Assembly (NCBI GenBank): GCA_963819885.1
Contig: CAWFXV010000024.1
Span: 1-64,000, forward strand
Direction of reading: 5' to 3'
Length of the DNA stretch: 64,000 nucleotides
Source: JACVRX01 sp963819885
Lineage (GTDB): Bacteria; Actinomycetota; Actinomycetes; Jiangellales; Jiangellaceae
In this document: in pieces, positions 53,969 to 62,536 of the stretch
Layout of the letters: every line of letters starts with the position of its first letter
Position numbering within the stretch: position 1 is the stretch's first letter
Translations under genes and position numbers: made by a program
Notes under the pieces: model-generated
Databases searched by the model: none
What the model saw: the letters and a program-made list of their open reading frames with translations, nothing else
Told to the model about the DNA's origin: nothing

Positions 53969-55051
53969 TCAGCGGGCAACCTCGCTGTAGGCAGCGGCGA
54001 GCAGCTGCGGGTCCGGTGCCTCCAGGATCGACGGCTTGGCCAATCCGCTCAGCACCACAAATCGCAGCCGGCTGCCGCGGGACTTCTTGTCCACCTTCAT
54101 CGCCTCCAGCAGCCGTGGCCAGGCGTCGGCGGCGTAGGTGGTCGGCAGACCAAGCGCCGACAGCACGCTGCGGTGCCGATCGGCGGTCGCGTCGTCCAGG
54201 CGCCCGGCCAGCCGGCCCAACTCAGCCGCGAAGACCATGCCGATCGAGATGGCCGCGCCGTGCCTCCAGCGGTACTGCTCGACCCGCTCGAGAGCATGGC
54301 CGAGCGTGTGTCCGTAGTTCAGCACCTCCCGGGGGCCGGCCTCTCGCAGATCACGGGACACAACATCGGCCTTGACCCGTACCGAACGCTCGACCAGCTC
54401 GCGGACGACAGGCCCGTCCGGCGTCACTGCCGATTCCGGGTTTCGTTCGACGATCTGCAGGATCTCCGGGTCCGCGATGAACCCGCACTTGACGACCTCC
54501 GCAAGCCCCGCCACGAACTCGTTCGTCGGCAGCGTTCGCAGCGCCTCGAGATCGCAGACCACCCCGGCCGGTGGGTGGAAAGCGCCCACCAAATTTTTGC
54601 CCTCGGCGGTGTTGATTCCGGTCTTGCCGCCGATTGCTGCATCCACCATGCCGAGCAACGTGGTCGGGACAAGCACCGTCCGAACACCACGGAGCCAGGT
54701 GGCCGCGACGAAGCCGGCCAGGTCCGTCGTCGCACCGCCGCCGACACCGACGACCGCGTCGGAGCGGGTCAGCCCGATCCGGCCGAGAACCGACCAGCAA
54801 AACGACGCGACTTCCGCGGTCTTGGCCTCTTCCGCGTCGGGGATTTCGACGGCGTGCGCCGCGAGGCCGACGCCAGCGAGGTCGTCCCTTACCGCCTCCC
54901 CGGTAGCGCGCAGCGCGCGGGGATGGATCACCGCCACCGTCTGGACACCAGCCCCGAGCAGGCTCGGCAACTCACCGAGCAGGCCGTAGCCGATAACCAC
55001 GTCGTACGGCCGCTCACCAGCGACGTGGATGCGGCGGGGCTCAGCCGACAA
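53969..55051 (-). CDS. aroB: 3-dehydroquinate synthase
   Basis: 360 residues from TTG 55051, which lies 11 bases inside aroK. NAD site VVGVGGGATTDLAGFVAATWLRG, VPTTLLGMVDAAIGGKTGINTAEGKNLVGAFHPP, metal ligands Glu in LAEVVKCGF, LNYGHTLGHALE (His) and WRHGAAISIGM (His). Second step of the shikimate pathway. Confidence 0.97.
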   Translation of the reverse strand: MSAEPRRIHVAGERPYDVVIGYGLLGELPSLLGAGVQTVAVIHPRALRATGEAVRDDLAGVGLAAHAVEIPDAEEAKTAEVASFCWSVLGRIGLTRSDAVVGVGGGATTDLAGFVAATWLRGVRTVLVPTTLLGMVDAAIGGKTGINTAEGKNLVGAFHPPAGVVCDLEALRTLPTNEFVAGLAEVVKCGFIADPEILQIVERNPESAVTPDGPVVRELVERSVRVKADVVSRDLREAGPREVLNYGHTLGHALERVEQYRWRHGAAISIGMVFAAELGRLAGRLDDATADRHRSVLSALGLPTTYAADAWPRLLEAMKVDKKSRGSRLRFVVLSGLAKPSILEAPDPQLLAAAYSEVAR

Positions 55052-55541
55052 CGGCGAGCACCGCCTCGACGACCTCGTCCGGGCCTCGCCCCGCCGTGTC
55101 GACGGTCGACGTCGCCACGCCGATATACAGCGGCCGGCGCGCGTCGAGCATGCGCTTGAGCTCAGCCCGCGGGTTGACCAGCAGCAATGGGCGGTCCCGG
55201 TTCATCCCGATCCGCGCAGCGGCATCGGCCAATCCGACGTCGAGGAACACGACGTGGTGCCCCGCGAGCCGCTGCCGTGTGCCGTCGTCCAGCACGGCGC
55301 CGCCGCCGAGTGCCAAGACACCGTTGTGCTCGTCGAGAGCTGCCGCCACGGCGACACGCTCGAGCTCGCGAAAGGCAGGCTCGCCATCGTCGACGAAGAT
55401 GTCCCTGATCGGCTTGCCGGCCGCGGTTTCGACGTCAGCATCGACGTCCCGGAACCCGACGCCGAGGCGCTCGGCGAGCAGCCGGCCAACCGTCGTCTTG
55501 CCGGATCCAGGCGCACCGACCAGGACGACCCGCGGGCTCAC
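55041..55541 (-). CDS. aroK: shikimate kinase
   Basis: 166 residues from GTG 55541, overlapping the aroC stop (GTGA). P-loop GAPGSGKTTVGRLLA, FRDVDADVETAAGKPIRDIF, GGGAVLDDGTRQRL with the shikimate-binding Gly-Gly-Gly, and NRDRPLLL lid. Phosphorylates shikimate. Confidence 0.96.
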   Translation of the reverse strand: MSPRVVLVGAPGSGKTTVGRLLAERLGVGFRDVDADVETAAGKPIRDIFVDDGEPAFRELERVAVAAALDEHNGVLALGGGAVLDDGTRQRLAGHHVVFLDVGLADAAARIGMNRDRPLLLVNPRAELKRMLDARRPLYIGVATSTVDTAGRGPDEVVEAVLAVVG

Positions 55542-56728
55542 TGGACGGCGAGGACGCCGGGCAAGGCATCGAGGTAGGCGCGGTGATTGCGGGCTGTCTC
55601 CGCCACGGAATCGCCGCCGAACTTCTCCACTGCGGCGTCGGCCAGCACGAGCGCCACCATCGCCTCGGCGACGACACCGGCGGCCGGTACAGCGCAGACG
55701 TCGGATCGCTGATGGTGTGCTGTCGCCGCTTCGCCGGTCGCGGTGTCGATGGTCCGCAGTGCCCGCGGGATGGTCGAGATCGGCTTCATCGCGGCGCGGA
55801 CCCGCAGTGGCTCACCGGTCGACATTCCGCCTTCCGTGCCGCCCGAGTGGCTCGACGACCGCCGGACGCCATGCTCGGTCGAGATGATCTCGTCGTGTGC
55901 CGCCGAACCCCGGGTTCGTGCAGTCGCCAACCCGTCGCCGATCTCGACGGCCTTGATCGCCTGGATACCCATCAAGGCACCTGCCAGCCGGGAGTCCAGC
56001 CGACGGTCCCAGTGCACGTAGCTGCCGAGCCCCGGGGGCAGGCCGTAAGCCAACACCTCGACGACGCCGCCGAGGGTGTCGCCTTCTGCGTGTGCCGCAT
56101 CGACCTCGGCGACCATGCGGGAACTGGTCTGCTGGTCGAGACACCGCAAGGGATCCGCGTCGAGCCGCTCGACGTCATCCGGGTCTGGCACGACCCCGTC
56201 CGGCGCAGCGACTGTACCGACGGCCACCGTGTGGCTGACCAGGTGAATCCCGTACGCCTGAGCCAAGAACTGGGCACCGATCGTTCCCAGTGCCACCCGG
56301 GCAGCGGTCTCGCGGGCGCTGGCGCGTTCGAGCACCGGCCGCGCCTCGTCGAAGCCGTATTTCTGCATGCCGGCGAGGTCTGCGTGGCCTGGCCGTGGTC
56401 GGGTCAGCGGTTCGTTACGCGCAAGGCCGTCGAGCATCTCCGCCGGGACCGGGTCGGCTGCCATGACCTGTTCCCACTTGGGCCACTCGGTGTTCCCGAC
56501 GCGGACGGCGATCGGTGCGCCGATCGTCCGGCCGTGGCGGACGCCACCGAGGAAGCTGACTTCGTCGAGTTCGAAGCTCATCCGCGCGCCGCGCCCGTAC
56601 CCGAGGCGACGTCGAGCCAGCGCCGTCACCAGGTCGCCTGTTGTCACCCGGACACCCGCCGGAAGCCCCTCGAGGATCGCGCACAACGCCGGCCCGTGCG
56701 ACTCCCCAGCGGTGAGCCATCGCAGCAT
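55538..56728 (-). CDS. aroC: chorismate synthase
   Basis: 396 residues from ATG 56728. MLRWLTAGESHGPALCAILEGLPAG, RRRLGYGRGARMSFELDEVSFLGGVRHGRTIGAPIAV, NHS-equivalent SSSHSGGTEGGMSTGEPLRVRAAMKPISTI and RSDVCAVPAAGVVAEAM are diagnostic. Makes chorismate using reduced FMN. The 30 codons open upstream of the ATG are not family-like. Confidence 0.98.
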   Translation of the reverse strand: MLRWLTAGESHGPALCAILEGLPAGVRVTTGDLVTALARRRLGYGRGARMSFELDEVSFLGGVRHGRTIGAPIAVRVGNTEWPKWEQVMAADPVPAEMLDGLARNEPLTRPRPGHADLAGMQKYGFDEARPVLERASARETAARVALGTIGAQFLAQAYGIHLVSHTVAVGTVAAPDGVVPDPDDVERLDADPLRCLDQQTSSRMVAEVDAAHAEGDTLGGVVEVLAYGLPPGLGSYVHWDRRLDSRLAGALMGIQAIKAVEIGDGLATARTRGSAAHDEIISTEHGVRRSSSHSGGTEGGMSTGEPLRVRAAMKPISTIPRALRTIDTATGEAATAHHQRSDVCAVPAAGVVAEAMVALVLADAAVEKFGGDSVAETARNHRAYLDALPGVLAVQ

Positions 56729-56759
56729 GGCCGCATCCTCGCATGAGCACCGGCGTGGG

Positions 56760-57449
56760 TCAGCGGCCGAGGTAGGCGTCCAGCACTGCTCCGCCGGCGG
56801 CAACGGCGACCAGCGCACCCAGGAGCATGAACGGGCCGAACGGGATTGTGGTCCGCCGGCCGGCCCGCCCTGCCAGCAGCAGAAACACCCCAGTCAGACC
56901 GCCGAACAGAAAGCCTAAGAACGCGCCCAGGACTGCCTCCCCCCAGCCCAGCCAGCCCAGCATCAGACCAATGACGCCAGCCAGCTTGACGTCGCCCAAC
57001 CCGAGGTCCGCCGGGCGCAGCATCGCCAGACCCAGAAACGCCGCAAACATGACGCCGGCGATCAGCCAGGCCCGCCCGTAGCCGGTCCAATCGCCCGTCG
57101 CCACCGCGGCGAGGCCGAGAAAGGCGGCACCGCCTACAAGAGCCACAGCAGTGAGCACATCCGGCAGCCGGTGCTCCCGCAGATCGACATAGGCAAGCGC
57201 GACGCCGACAGCGCCGACCAGCAGGTACGCCGGTAGGTCCGGGGCCCAGCCTCGGGCCGCGGCCAGCACCGCCCAGGTCGCCGCCGTCACGCCGGACAGG
57301 ACAGGTCGCAGCCTCGGTGCGGTCGCGAGGACGCGGTACGGCGTGCGCGTCGACTCCCCACGTTCCGGGTCGCGGTCGGGCAGCGCGCCGACGAGGGACG
57401 GCAACAGGGCGCCGACAGCCAGCCCCAACACAGCCAGAACGACGATCAC
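56760..57449 (-). CDS. A24 family prepilin peptidase
   Basis: 229 residues, about seven membrane segments. Aspartates of the catalytic pair lie in LAYVDLREHRLPDVLT (~90) and LGLGDVKLAGVIGLMLGWLGW (the GxGD motif, ~150). The N-terminal methylase-type cytoplasmic domain is absent, so this is the short form. It processes type IV pilin-like or Tad/Flp prepilins; no pilin gene is in the window. Lies between mltG and aroC, where Streptomyces also has it. Confidence 0.9.
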   Translation of the reverse strand: MIVVLAVLGLAVGALLPSLVGALPDRDPERGESTRTPYRVLATAPRLRPVLSGVTAATWAVLAAARGWAPDLPAYLLVGAVGVALAYVDLREHRLPDVLTAVALVGGAAFLGLAAVATGDWTGYGRAWLIAGVMFAAFLGLAMLRPADLGLGDVKLAGVIGLMLGWLGWGEAVLGAFLGFLFGGLTGVFLLLAGRAGRRTTIPFGPFMLLGALVAVAAGGAVLDAYLGR

Positions 57450-57456
57450 GGTCAGG

Positions 57457-58629
57457 TCAGCACAGGTCGCTCTCGCGGCAGAAGGCCTGCAACTCCGCGA
57501 CGTTGGCGGCGTGATCCTCCGGTGTGACGGCGAATTTCGTCTCCCCGGTTTCGAGGTCTACCGCCGAGAAGTAACAGTCTGAACCACCGGCCGGGTTGAG
57601 AGCGGCCACCAGCGCCGCTTCCCCGGGCGAGGCGATAGGACCAGGTGGGATGCCGGCGTTGAGGTACGTGTTGTAGACGGAGTCGACCTTCCGCTGCTCG
57701 GCAGTGGTGAAGACGCTGTCCGTGTCGTCGTTGATCGCGTAGTGGATGGTCGAGTCCATCTGCAGCAGTCCGGCCGGTATCCCGTACTCACGGCAGGCAC
57801 CTGTCAGCCGGTTGTAGATCACCTGTGCGACTCGCCCCATGTCCTCGTCGCGACGGACCTCGCGTTGGACGATGCTCGCGATGGTCACCGCCTCACGCGG
57901 AGTCAGGCCGCGGGCCGCGGCCGCAGCCTCGAGATCGACGGTTTCGGCGGCCCGGCCGAAGCGCTCGAACATCATCGTCACGACCGACCCCGGTGTCGTC
58001 TCCGGCTTGATGTCGTAGGTGGCCGGGAACAGGAATCCCTCGGAGGCACCCTCGGCATACGTGGGCAATGCGCCGCCCGCGTCGATCGCCGCCTGGATCT
58101 CCGCTGCCGGGAACCCGGTCTGTTCGGCAACTCGAGTCACGATCTGGCTGATCCGGTACCCCTCCGGGATCGTCACCTTGGCGATCACCGTGGTAGCCCC
58201 GATCATGGCAGCGACGGCATCGGAGGCCTTCATCTCCTCCCGCAGGGTGTACTCACCGGCCTGGATCCCGGCTGCCTCCGGGTTCTCTTCCGCCGCCGCG
58301 ACAAATGCCTCCTGGCTGGCGACCACGTTCGCCTCGGCCAAGGTGGCGCCGATCCATCGCAGCGAGGAGCCCGCCTCGATGGTCACGATGACCTCACCCG
58401 AACCAGGGCCGGGATAGTCCTCCGGAGGCGCGAAAACGTCGGCAAACCTGTCGCCGAACAACGCACGACCACCGAAGAAGATCGCTGCGATCAATCCGGC
58501 CACGACGACCAGGGAGAGCAAGACCGCCAGTCGCGAGCCGAACCGGCTTCGGCGCCGGCGGCGCCTCCTGCGGCGATGACTACGGGAAGTGCGCGGGCCG
58601 CCGTCCATCTGCAGTCCGATGTGACTCAT
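57457..58629 (-). CDS. mltG: endolytic murein transglycosylase
   Basis: 390 residues. A very Arg-rich cytoplasmic N-terminus, membrane segment ~32-53 (LAVLLSLVVVAGLIAAIFFGG), then LysM-like and YceG domains: GEVIVTIEAGSSLRWIGATLAEANVV, IPEGYRISQIVTRVAEQTG, LEGFLFPATYDI-like SEGFLFPATYDIKPETT and catalytic Glu in TIASIVQREVRRDEDMGRVAQVIYNRL. It cuts nascent glycan strands. ATG overlaps the ruvX stop (ATGA). The shikimate dehydrogenase gene that usually follows in Streptomyces is absent: only 7 bases separate it from the prepilin peptidase. Confidence 0.95.
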   Translation of the reverse strand: MSHIGLQMDGGPRTSRSHRRRRRRRRRSRFGSRLAVLLSLVVVAGLIAAIFFGGRALFGDRFADVFAPPEDYPGPGSGEVIVTIEAGSSLRWIGATLAEANVVASQEAFVAAAEENPEAAGIQAGEYTLREEMKASDAVAAMIGATTVIAKVTIPEGYRISQIVTRVAEQTGFPAAEIQAAIDAGGALPTYAEGASEGFLFPATYDIKPETTPGSVVTMMFERFGRAAETVDLEAAAAARGLTPREAVTIASIVQREVRRDEDMGRVAQVIYNRLTGACREYGIPAGLLQMDSTIHYAINDDTDSVFTTAEQRKVDSVYNTYLNAGIPPGPIASPGEAALVAALNPAGGSDCYFSAVDLETGETKFAVTPEDHAANVAELQAFCRESDLC

Positions 58630-59081
58630 TCACCCACCCGCACGATCTCGCCCGGTGGCCGCCCGCCACGCTCGGCGTCGAGCGCGCTCTGCAGGATCAC
58701 CACCGCCGCGGCCTGGTCGATCGCCGCTCGGCTGTGCTTGGCCGAGATTCCGCGCTCCCGCAGGCCTTTCGTCGCTGCCACGGTGGACAGTCGTTCGTCG
58801 ACGAGCCGCACCGGGCATGGTGCCACCCGGCCGGCAAGATCGCGGGCGAACTGTCGCGCCATGGCCGCCGCAGGACCCTCGCCTCCGGACAGCGACACGG
58901 GGAGACCGACGACCACCTCGATCGCGTGGTGCTCGGCCACGATGTCCGCCAACCGTTGCAGGTCCCCGGTTCCTCGGCGAACCGTCGCCACCGGCGTCGC
59001 AAGCACCCCGTCAGGGTCGCATGTCGCCACGCCGACCCGGACGCTGCCTACGTCCACGCCGACCCGGACGCCCGGCCGCAC
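58626..59081 (-). CDS. ruvX: RuvX/YqgF Holliday junction resolvase-like protein
   Basis: 151 residues. RNase H-like fold with VRVGVDVGSVRVGVATCDPDG (first Asp), EVVVGLPVSLSGGEGPAAAMARQFARDLAG, and VRLVDERLSTVAATKGLRERG (Glu). Needed for 16S rRNA maturation in E. coli. Two bases after the alaS stop. Confidence 0.95.
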   Translation of the reverse strand: MRPGVRVGVDVGSVRVGVATCDPDGVLATPVATVRRGTGDLQRLADIVAEHHAIEVVVGLPVSLSGGEGPAAAMARQFARDLAGRVAPCPVRLVDERLSTVAATKGLRERGISAKHSRAAIDQAAAVVILQSALDAERGGRPPGEIVRVGE

Positions 59082-59083
59082 GC

Positions 59084-61768
59084 TCAGGAACCACCCGTGA
59101 CAGCCTCGCCGACGGCGTGTTCGACCTGGACAAGCGCGTCGTCGACCCGGCCAGGGTCGGTGCCCCCGCCTTGCGCGACGTCGTCCTTGCCACCGCCGCC
59201 GCCCCCGAGCACCTCGGCGGCCGAGCGCGCCAGTGCCCCGGCCCGCAGATTCCAGTCGCGGCCACGATCGTTGACGGTCACCACCACGGCAGGGCGTCCG
59301 TCCGCAACTCCCGCGACCGCGACGACCGCTGGGCGATCAGCGGCAAGCTCGTTGCGGATCTGCAAGGCCAGCTGACGCAGGTCGTCCGCGCCGGCGCCGT
59401 CGGGTGCGTGATGTCCGACGAAGGAGACGCCGAAGACGTCCCGAGCCTCGCGCGCGACGTCTGCCGCGCCGGCCAGCAGTCTGCCCTGGCGCATCCTGGC
59501 CAGCTCTCGTTGCGCCTCGCGTAGCTGTTCCAGGAGTGCGCTGACGCGTTCAGGCAATTCCTCCGGCCGGGCCTTCAGAGTCTCGGTGAGCTGTTCGACC
59601 AGGACATGCTCGCGGGCCAGGAAATGGAACGCATCGACGCCCACCAGCGCCTCCACCCGACGGACACCCTTGCCGATCGAAGACTCCCCGAGGAGCTTGA
59701 CCAGGCCGAGTTGGCTGGACCGGGGGGCATGGGTTCCACCGCACAGTTCCCGGGCCCAATCGCCGACCGAGACCACTCGGACCCGATCGCCGTATTTCTC
59801 ACCGAACAGGGCCATCGCGCCGGCGGCCATGGCCTGCTCCTGACTCATCACCTCGGCACGAACGTCGAGATCCGCGACGAGCAGCTCATTGACCCGCGCC
59901 TCGACGTCACCGAGGACGCTGTGGGGGACGGCGCCGGTAGCCGCGAAGTCGAACCGGAACCGTCCCGGCGCGTTCTCCGAGCCGGCCTGGGTCGCGGTCT
60001 CGCCCAGAGCTTCCCGGAACGCCTTGTGCACCATGTGTGTCGCCGTATGTGATCGGGAGATCGCTCGACGGCGCTCGACGTCGACCATCCCCACGGCGTC
60101 GGCACCGATACTCACCGCACCGGCGACCACACGGGCCCGGTGCACGATCAGGCCCGTGATCGGCGACTGCACATCGAGCACCTCGATGCGTCCGCCACCG
60201 GCGAGTTCGATGACTCCCTGGTCCGCGAGCTGACCGCCGCCCTCGGCATAAAACGGGGTTCGATCAAGGACGACGTCGACCTCGTCACCCTCCTGGGCCG
60301 AGACCGCAGACTCGTCGCCGACGACCAGGCCGCGAACCGTGGCCTCCGAGGTCACCTCGTCGTAACCGGTGAACTGGACCGGAGCGGCGAGGTCGTCGGC
60401 CAGCCCGCGGTAGACGGACAGGTCGACCTTGCCGGTCCTTCGGGCCTGCGCGTCGGCCTTCGCCCGGTCGCGCTGCTCGGTCATCAGGCGGCGGAACTCG
60501 TCCTCGTCGACCGCCAGACCCTGCTCGGCGGCCATCTCGAGAGTCAGGTCGATCGGGAACCCGTAGGTGTCGTGCAGCCGGAACGCGGTCGCACCGGCGA
60601 GTGTGCTGCTGCCGGCCTGCCTGGTCTCCGTCGCCGCCAGGTCGAAGATCTGGGTGCCGGTGCGAAGCGTCGACCGGAAGGTCTCTTCCTCGGCATAAGC
60701 GGTCTCGGCGATACGGCTGAAGTCGCGCGCTACCTCTGGATACGAGCCGCGCATGGCGGTCATGCTCACCGGCAGAAGTTCCGGCAGCACCGGGTCGCCG
60801 ATGCCGAGCAGCCGCATCATCCGGACGCTGCGCCGAAGGAGCCGGCGCACGACGTAGCCTCGGGCCTCGTTCGAGGGTGTCACTCCCTCACTGATGAGCA
60901 TCAGGCCGCTGCGGACATGGTCGGCGACTATCCGCAGCCTCACGTCGGCTTCGTCGTCGGTACCGTATTGCCGCCCCGACAACTCCGCGGCCCGTTCGAG
61001 CACCGGGTAGACCTCGTCGATCTCGTAGAGGTTGTCGACACCTTGCAGCAGGTAGGCGACGCGCTCCAGACCCATGCCGGTGTCGATGTTCCGGCTGGGC
61101 AGGTCGCCCACGATCCGGAAGTCGTCCTTGCTGCGGACCGAGTCGATCGCCTCCTGCATGAACACGAGGTTCCAGATCTCCAGGTAGCGGTCTTCGTCGA
61201 CGACGGGGCCGCCTTCGGGACCGTGCTCAGGCCCGCGGTCGACGTAGATCTCCGAGCACGGGCCAGCCGGCCCCGGCTGGCCGGTGTGCCAGTAGTTGTC
61301 CTTGACGCCGCGGCGCTGGATCCGCTCGTCTGACAGGCCAGCGACCTGCTTCCACAACTGGGCGGCCTCATCGTCTTCGCGATAGACGGTCACCCAGATG
61401 GTGTCCGGGTCGAAGCCATAGCCGCCGTTCTCTTGGGCTGTCGTGACCAGTTCCCAGGCGAACTCGATCGCGTCTTCCTTGAAGTAGTCGCCGAAGGAGA
61501 AGTTCCCGTTCATCTGGAAGAAGGTGCCGTGCCGGGTGGTCTTGCCCACCTCTTCGATGTCATTGGTCCGCAGACACTTCTGCACGCTGACGGCGCGCTT
61601 GTACGGCGGCGCCTCCCGCCCGGTGAGGTAGGGGATGAAAGGCACCATCCCCGCGACCACGAAGAGCAGGTTCGGGTCGGGTGAGACCAGCGGGGCGCTG
61701 GGCACCACCGAGTGCTCGCGGTCAGCGAAGAAGTCGAGGAAGCGGCGGCGGATTTCCGCGGTCTGCAT
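59084..61768 (-). CDS. alaS: alanyl-tRNA synthetase
   Basis: 894 residues. Class II catalytic core ~1-240 (IRRRFLDFFADREHSVVPSAPLVSPDPNLLFVVAGMVPF; HGTFFQMNGNFSFGDYFKEDAIEFAWE), tRNA-recognition helices, editing domain with zinc motif SHTATHMVHKAFRE (HxxxH) and CGGTHAPRSSQLG (C-x3-H), and C-Ala DHHA1-like domain (GADDLRQLALQIRNEL ... GGGGGGKDDVAQGGG). Complete. ATG overlaps the DUF6167 stop (ATGA). Confidence 0.99.
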   Translation of the reverse strand: MQTAEIRRRFLDFFADREHSVVPSAPLVSPDPNLLFVVAGMVPFIPYLTGREAPPYKRAVSVQKCLRTNDIEEVGKTTRHGTFFQMNGNFSFGDYFKEDAIEFAWELVTTAQENGGYGFDPDTIWVTVYREDDEAAQLWKQVAGLSDERIQRRGVKDNYWHTGQPGPAGPCSEIYVDRGPEHGPEGGPVVDEDRYLEIWNLVFMQEAIDSVRSKDDFRIVGDLPSRNIDTGMGLERVAYLLQGVDNLYEIDEVYPVLERAAELSGRQYGTDDEADVRLRIVADHVRSGLMLISEGVTPSNEARGYVVRRLLRRSVRMMRLLGIGDPVLPELLPVSMTAMRGSYPEVARDFSRIAETAYAEEETFRSTLRTGTQIFDLAATETRQAGSSTLAGATAFRLHDTYGFPIDLTLEMAAEQGLAVDEDEFRRLMTEQRDRAKADAQARRTGKVDLSVYRGLADDLAAPVQFTGYDEVTSEATVRGLVVGDESAVSAQEGDEVDVVLDRTPFYAEGGGQLADQGVIELAGGGRIEVLDVQSPITGLIVHRARVVAGAVSIGADAVGMVDVERRRAISRSHTATHMVHKAFREALGETATQAGSENAPGRFRFDFAATGAVPHSVLGDVEARVNELLVADLDVRAEVMSQEQAMAAGAMALFGEKYGDRVRVVSVGDWARELCGGTHAPRSSQLGLVKLLGESSIGKGVRRVEALVGVDAFHFLAREHVLVEQLTETLKARPEELPERVSALLEQLREAQRELARMRQGRLLAGAADVAREARDVFGVSFVGHHAPDGAGADDLRQLALQIRNELAADRPAVVAVAGVADGRPAVVVTVNDRGRDWNLRAGALARSAAEVLGGGGGGKDDVAQGGGTDPGRVDDALVQVEHAVGEAVTGGS

Positions 61769-62058
61769 CAGGGCGAGCTCCTCACCCGACTCGGACGCAG
61801 TAGAGCCTCGACGGCCTCCGGGTCGCCGTCGGGCGCAGGTCCTCCGTTGGTCGAGACGCCCAGCGCACGCCGGAGTTCGATGTCGCGTTCGTCCATCCCA
61901 GCCCGCACGTCGTCGGCGAACTCTCGGACCGCCTGCGAGAGCCGAGCCGGAATGCCGTCGCCAGAACCCGGTGTCAGCCGGCGAGTGATCTTGTTGATGC
62001 GGCGGACGACCAGAACTCCAGCGGTCGCACCGACGGCGACCCAGAACAGGCGTCTCAC
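61768..62058 (-). CDS. DUF6167 family small membrane protein
   Basis: 96 residues from GTG 62058, overlapping the DUF948 stop (GTGA). A short membrane helix RRLFWVAVGATAGVLVVRRINKITRRLTP is followed by an amphipathic helical region (IPARLSQAVREFADDVRAGMDERDIELRRALGV). Conserved between DUF948 and alaS in actinobacteria; function unknown. Confidence 0.85.
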   Translation of the reverse strand: MRRLFWVAVGATAGVLVVRRINKITRRLTPGSGDGIPARLSQAVREFADDVRAGMDERDIELRRALGVSTNGGPAPDGDPEAVEALLRPSRVRSSP

Positions 62059-62447
62059 GACGGGCTCCGGCGCTCGCGACGGTGCCCGTTCCGGCGCGCC
62101 GCGATGGCTCGGCGTACGCCGTAGCTGAACGCAGCCGCCCGGATCACCGGCCCGCCGAGCGTGGCGGCGACCAGTGATGACATCGCGGCGGCGTTCGAGG
62201 TCAGCGTCTGCGCGTTCGAGGTGATGGCGTCCACACGCTGCAGCTGCAAGTTCGTGGTGGCGAGCAATTCGTTGGTCTCGTCGACGGTCACGCTGGTCTT
62301 GGCGACGTGCTCCTGACGCAGGTCGCGAACGGTGAGCGTGAGCTCGTCGACCGTCTTGCCGAGCTTCAGGACGGGTACGGCGACGACACCGACGAGGAGC
62401 ACGAACGCCACGGCCGCGATCAGCCCGGCGATCTCGCCTGCGGACAT
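62055..62447 (-). CDS. DUF948 family membrane protein
   Basis: 130 residues from ATG 62447 (an ATG five codons earlier is possible). A membrane helix at ~4-26 (GEIAGLIAAVAFVLLVGVVAVPVLKLGKTVDEL) leads into a long coiled-coil (VRDLRQEHVAKTSVTVDETNELLATTNLQLQRVDAITSNAQTLTSNAAAMSSLV), typical of DUF948/YtxG-like proteins. Arg-rich C-terminus. Role unknown. Confidence 0.88.
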   Translation of the reverse strand: MSAGEIAGLIAAVAFVLLVGVVAVPVLKLGKTVDELTLTVRDLRQEHVAKTSVTVDETNELLATTNLQLQRVDAITSNAQTLTSNAAAMSSLVAATLGGPVIRAAAFSYGVRRAIAARRNGHRRERRSPS

Positions 62448-62536
62448 GGTCGATGACCCCATTTCGACTGGGCGGGTCGGAAGATCCCGACCCTACCGTT
62501 GACTGCGCATGCCTGTATCTGGGGTATTCGGACCGC

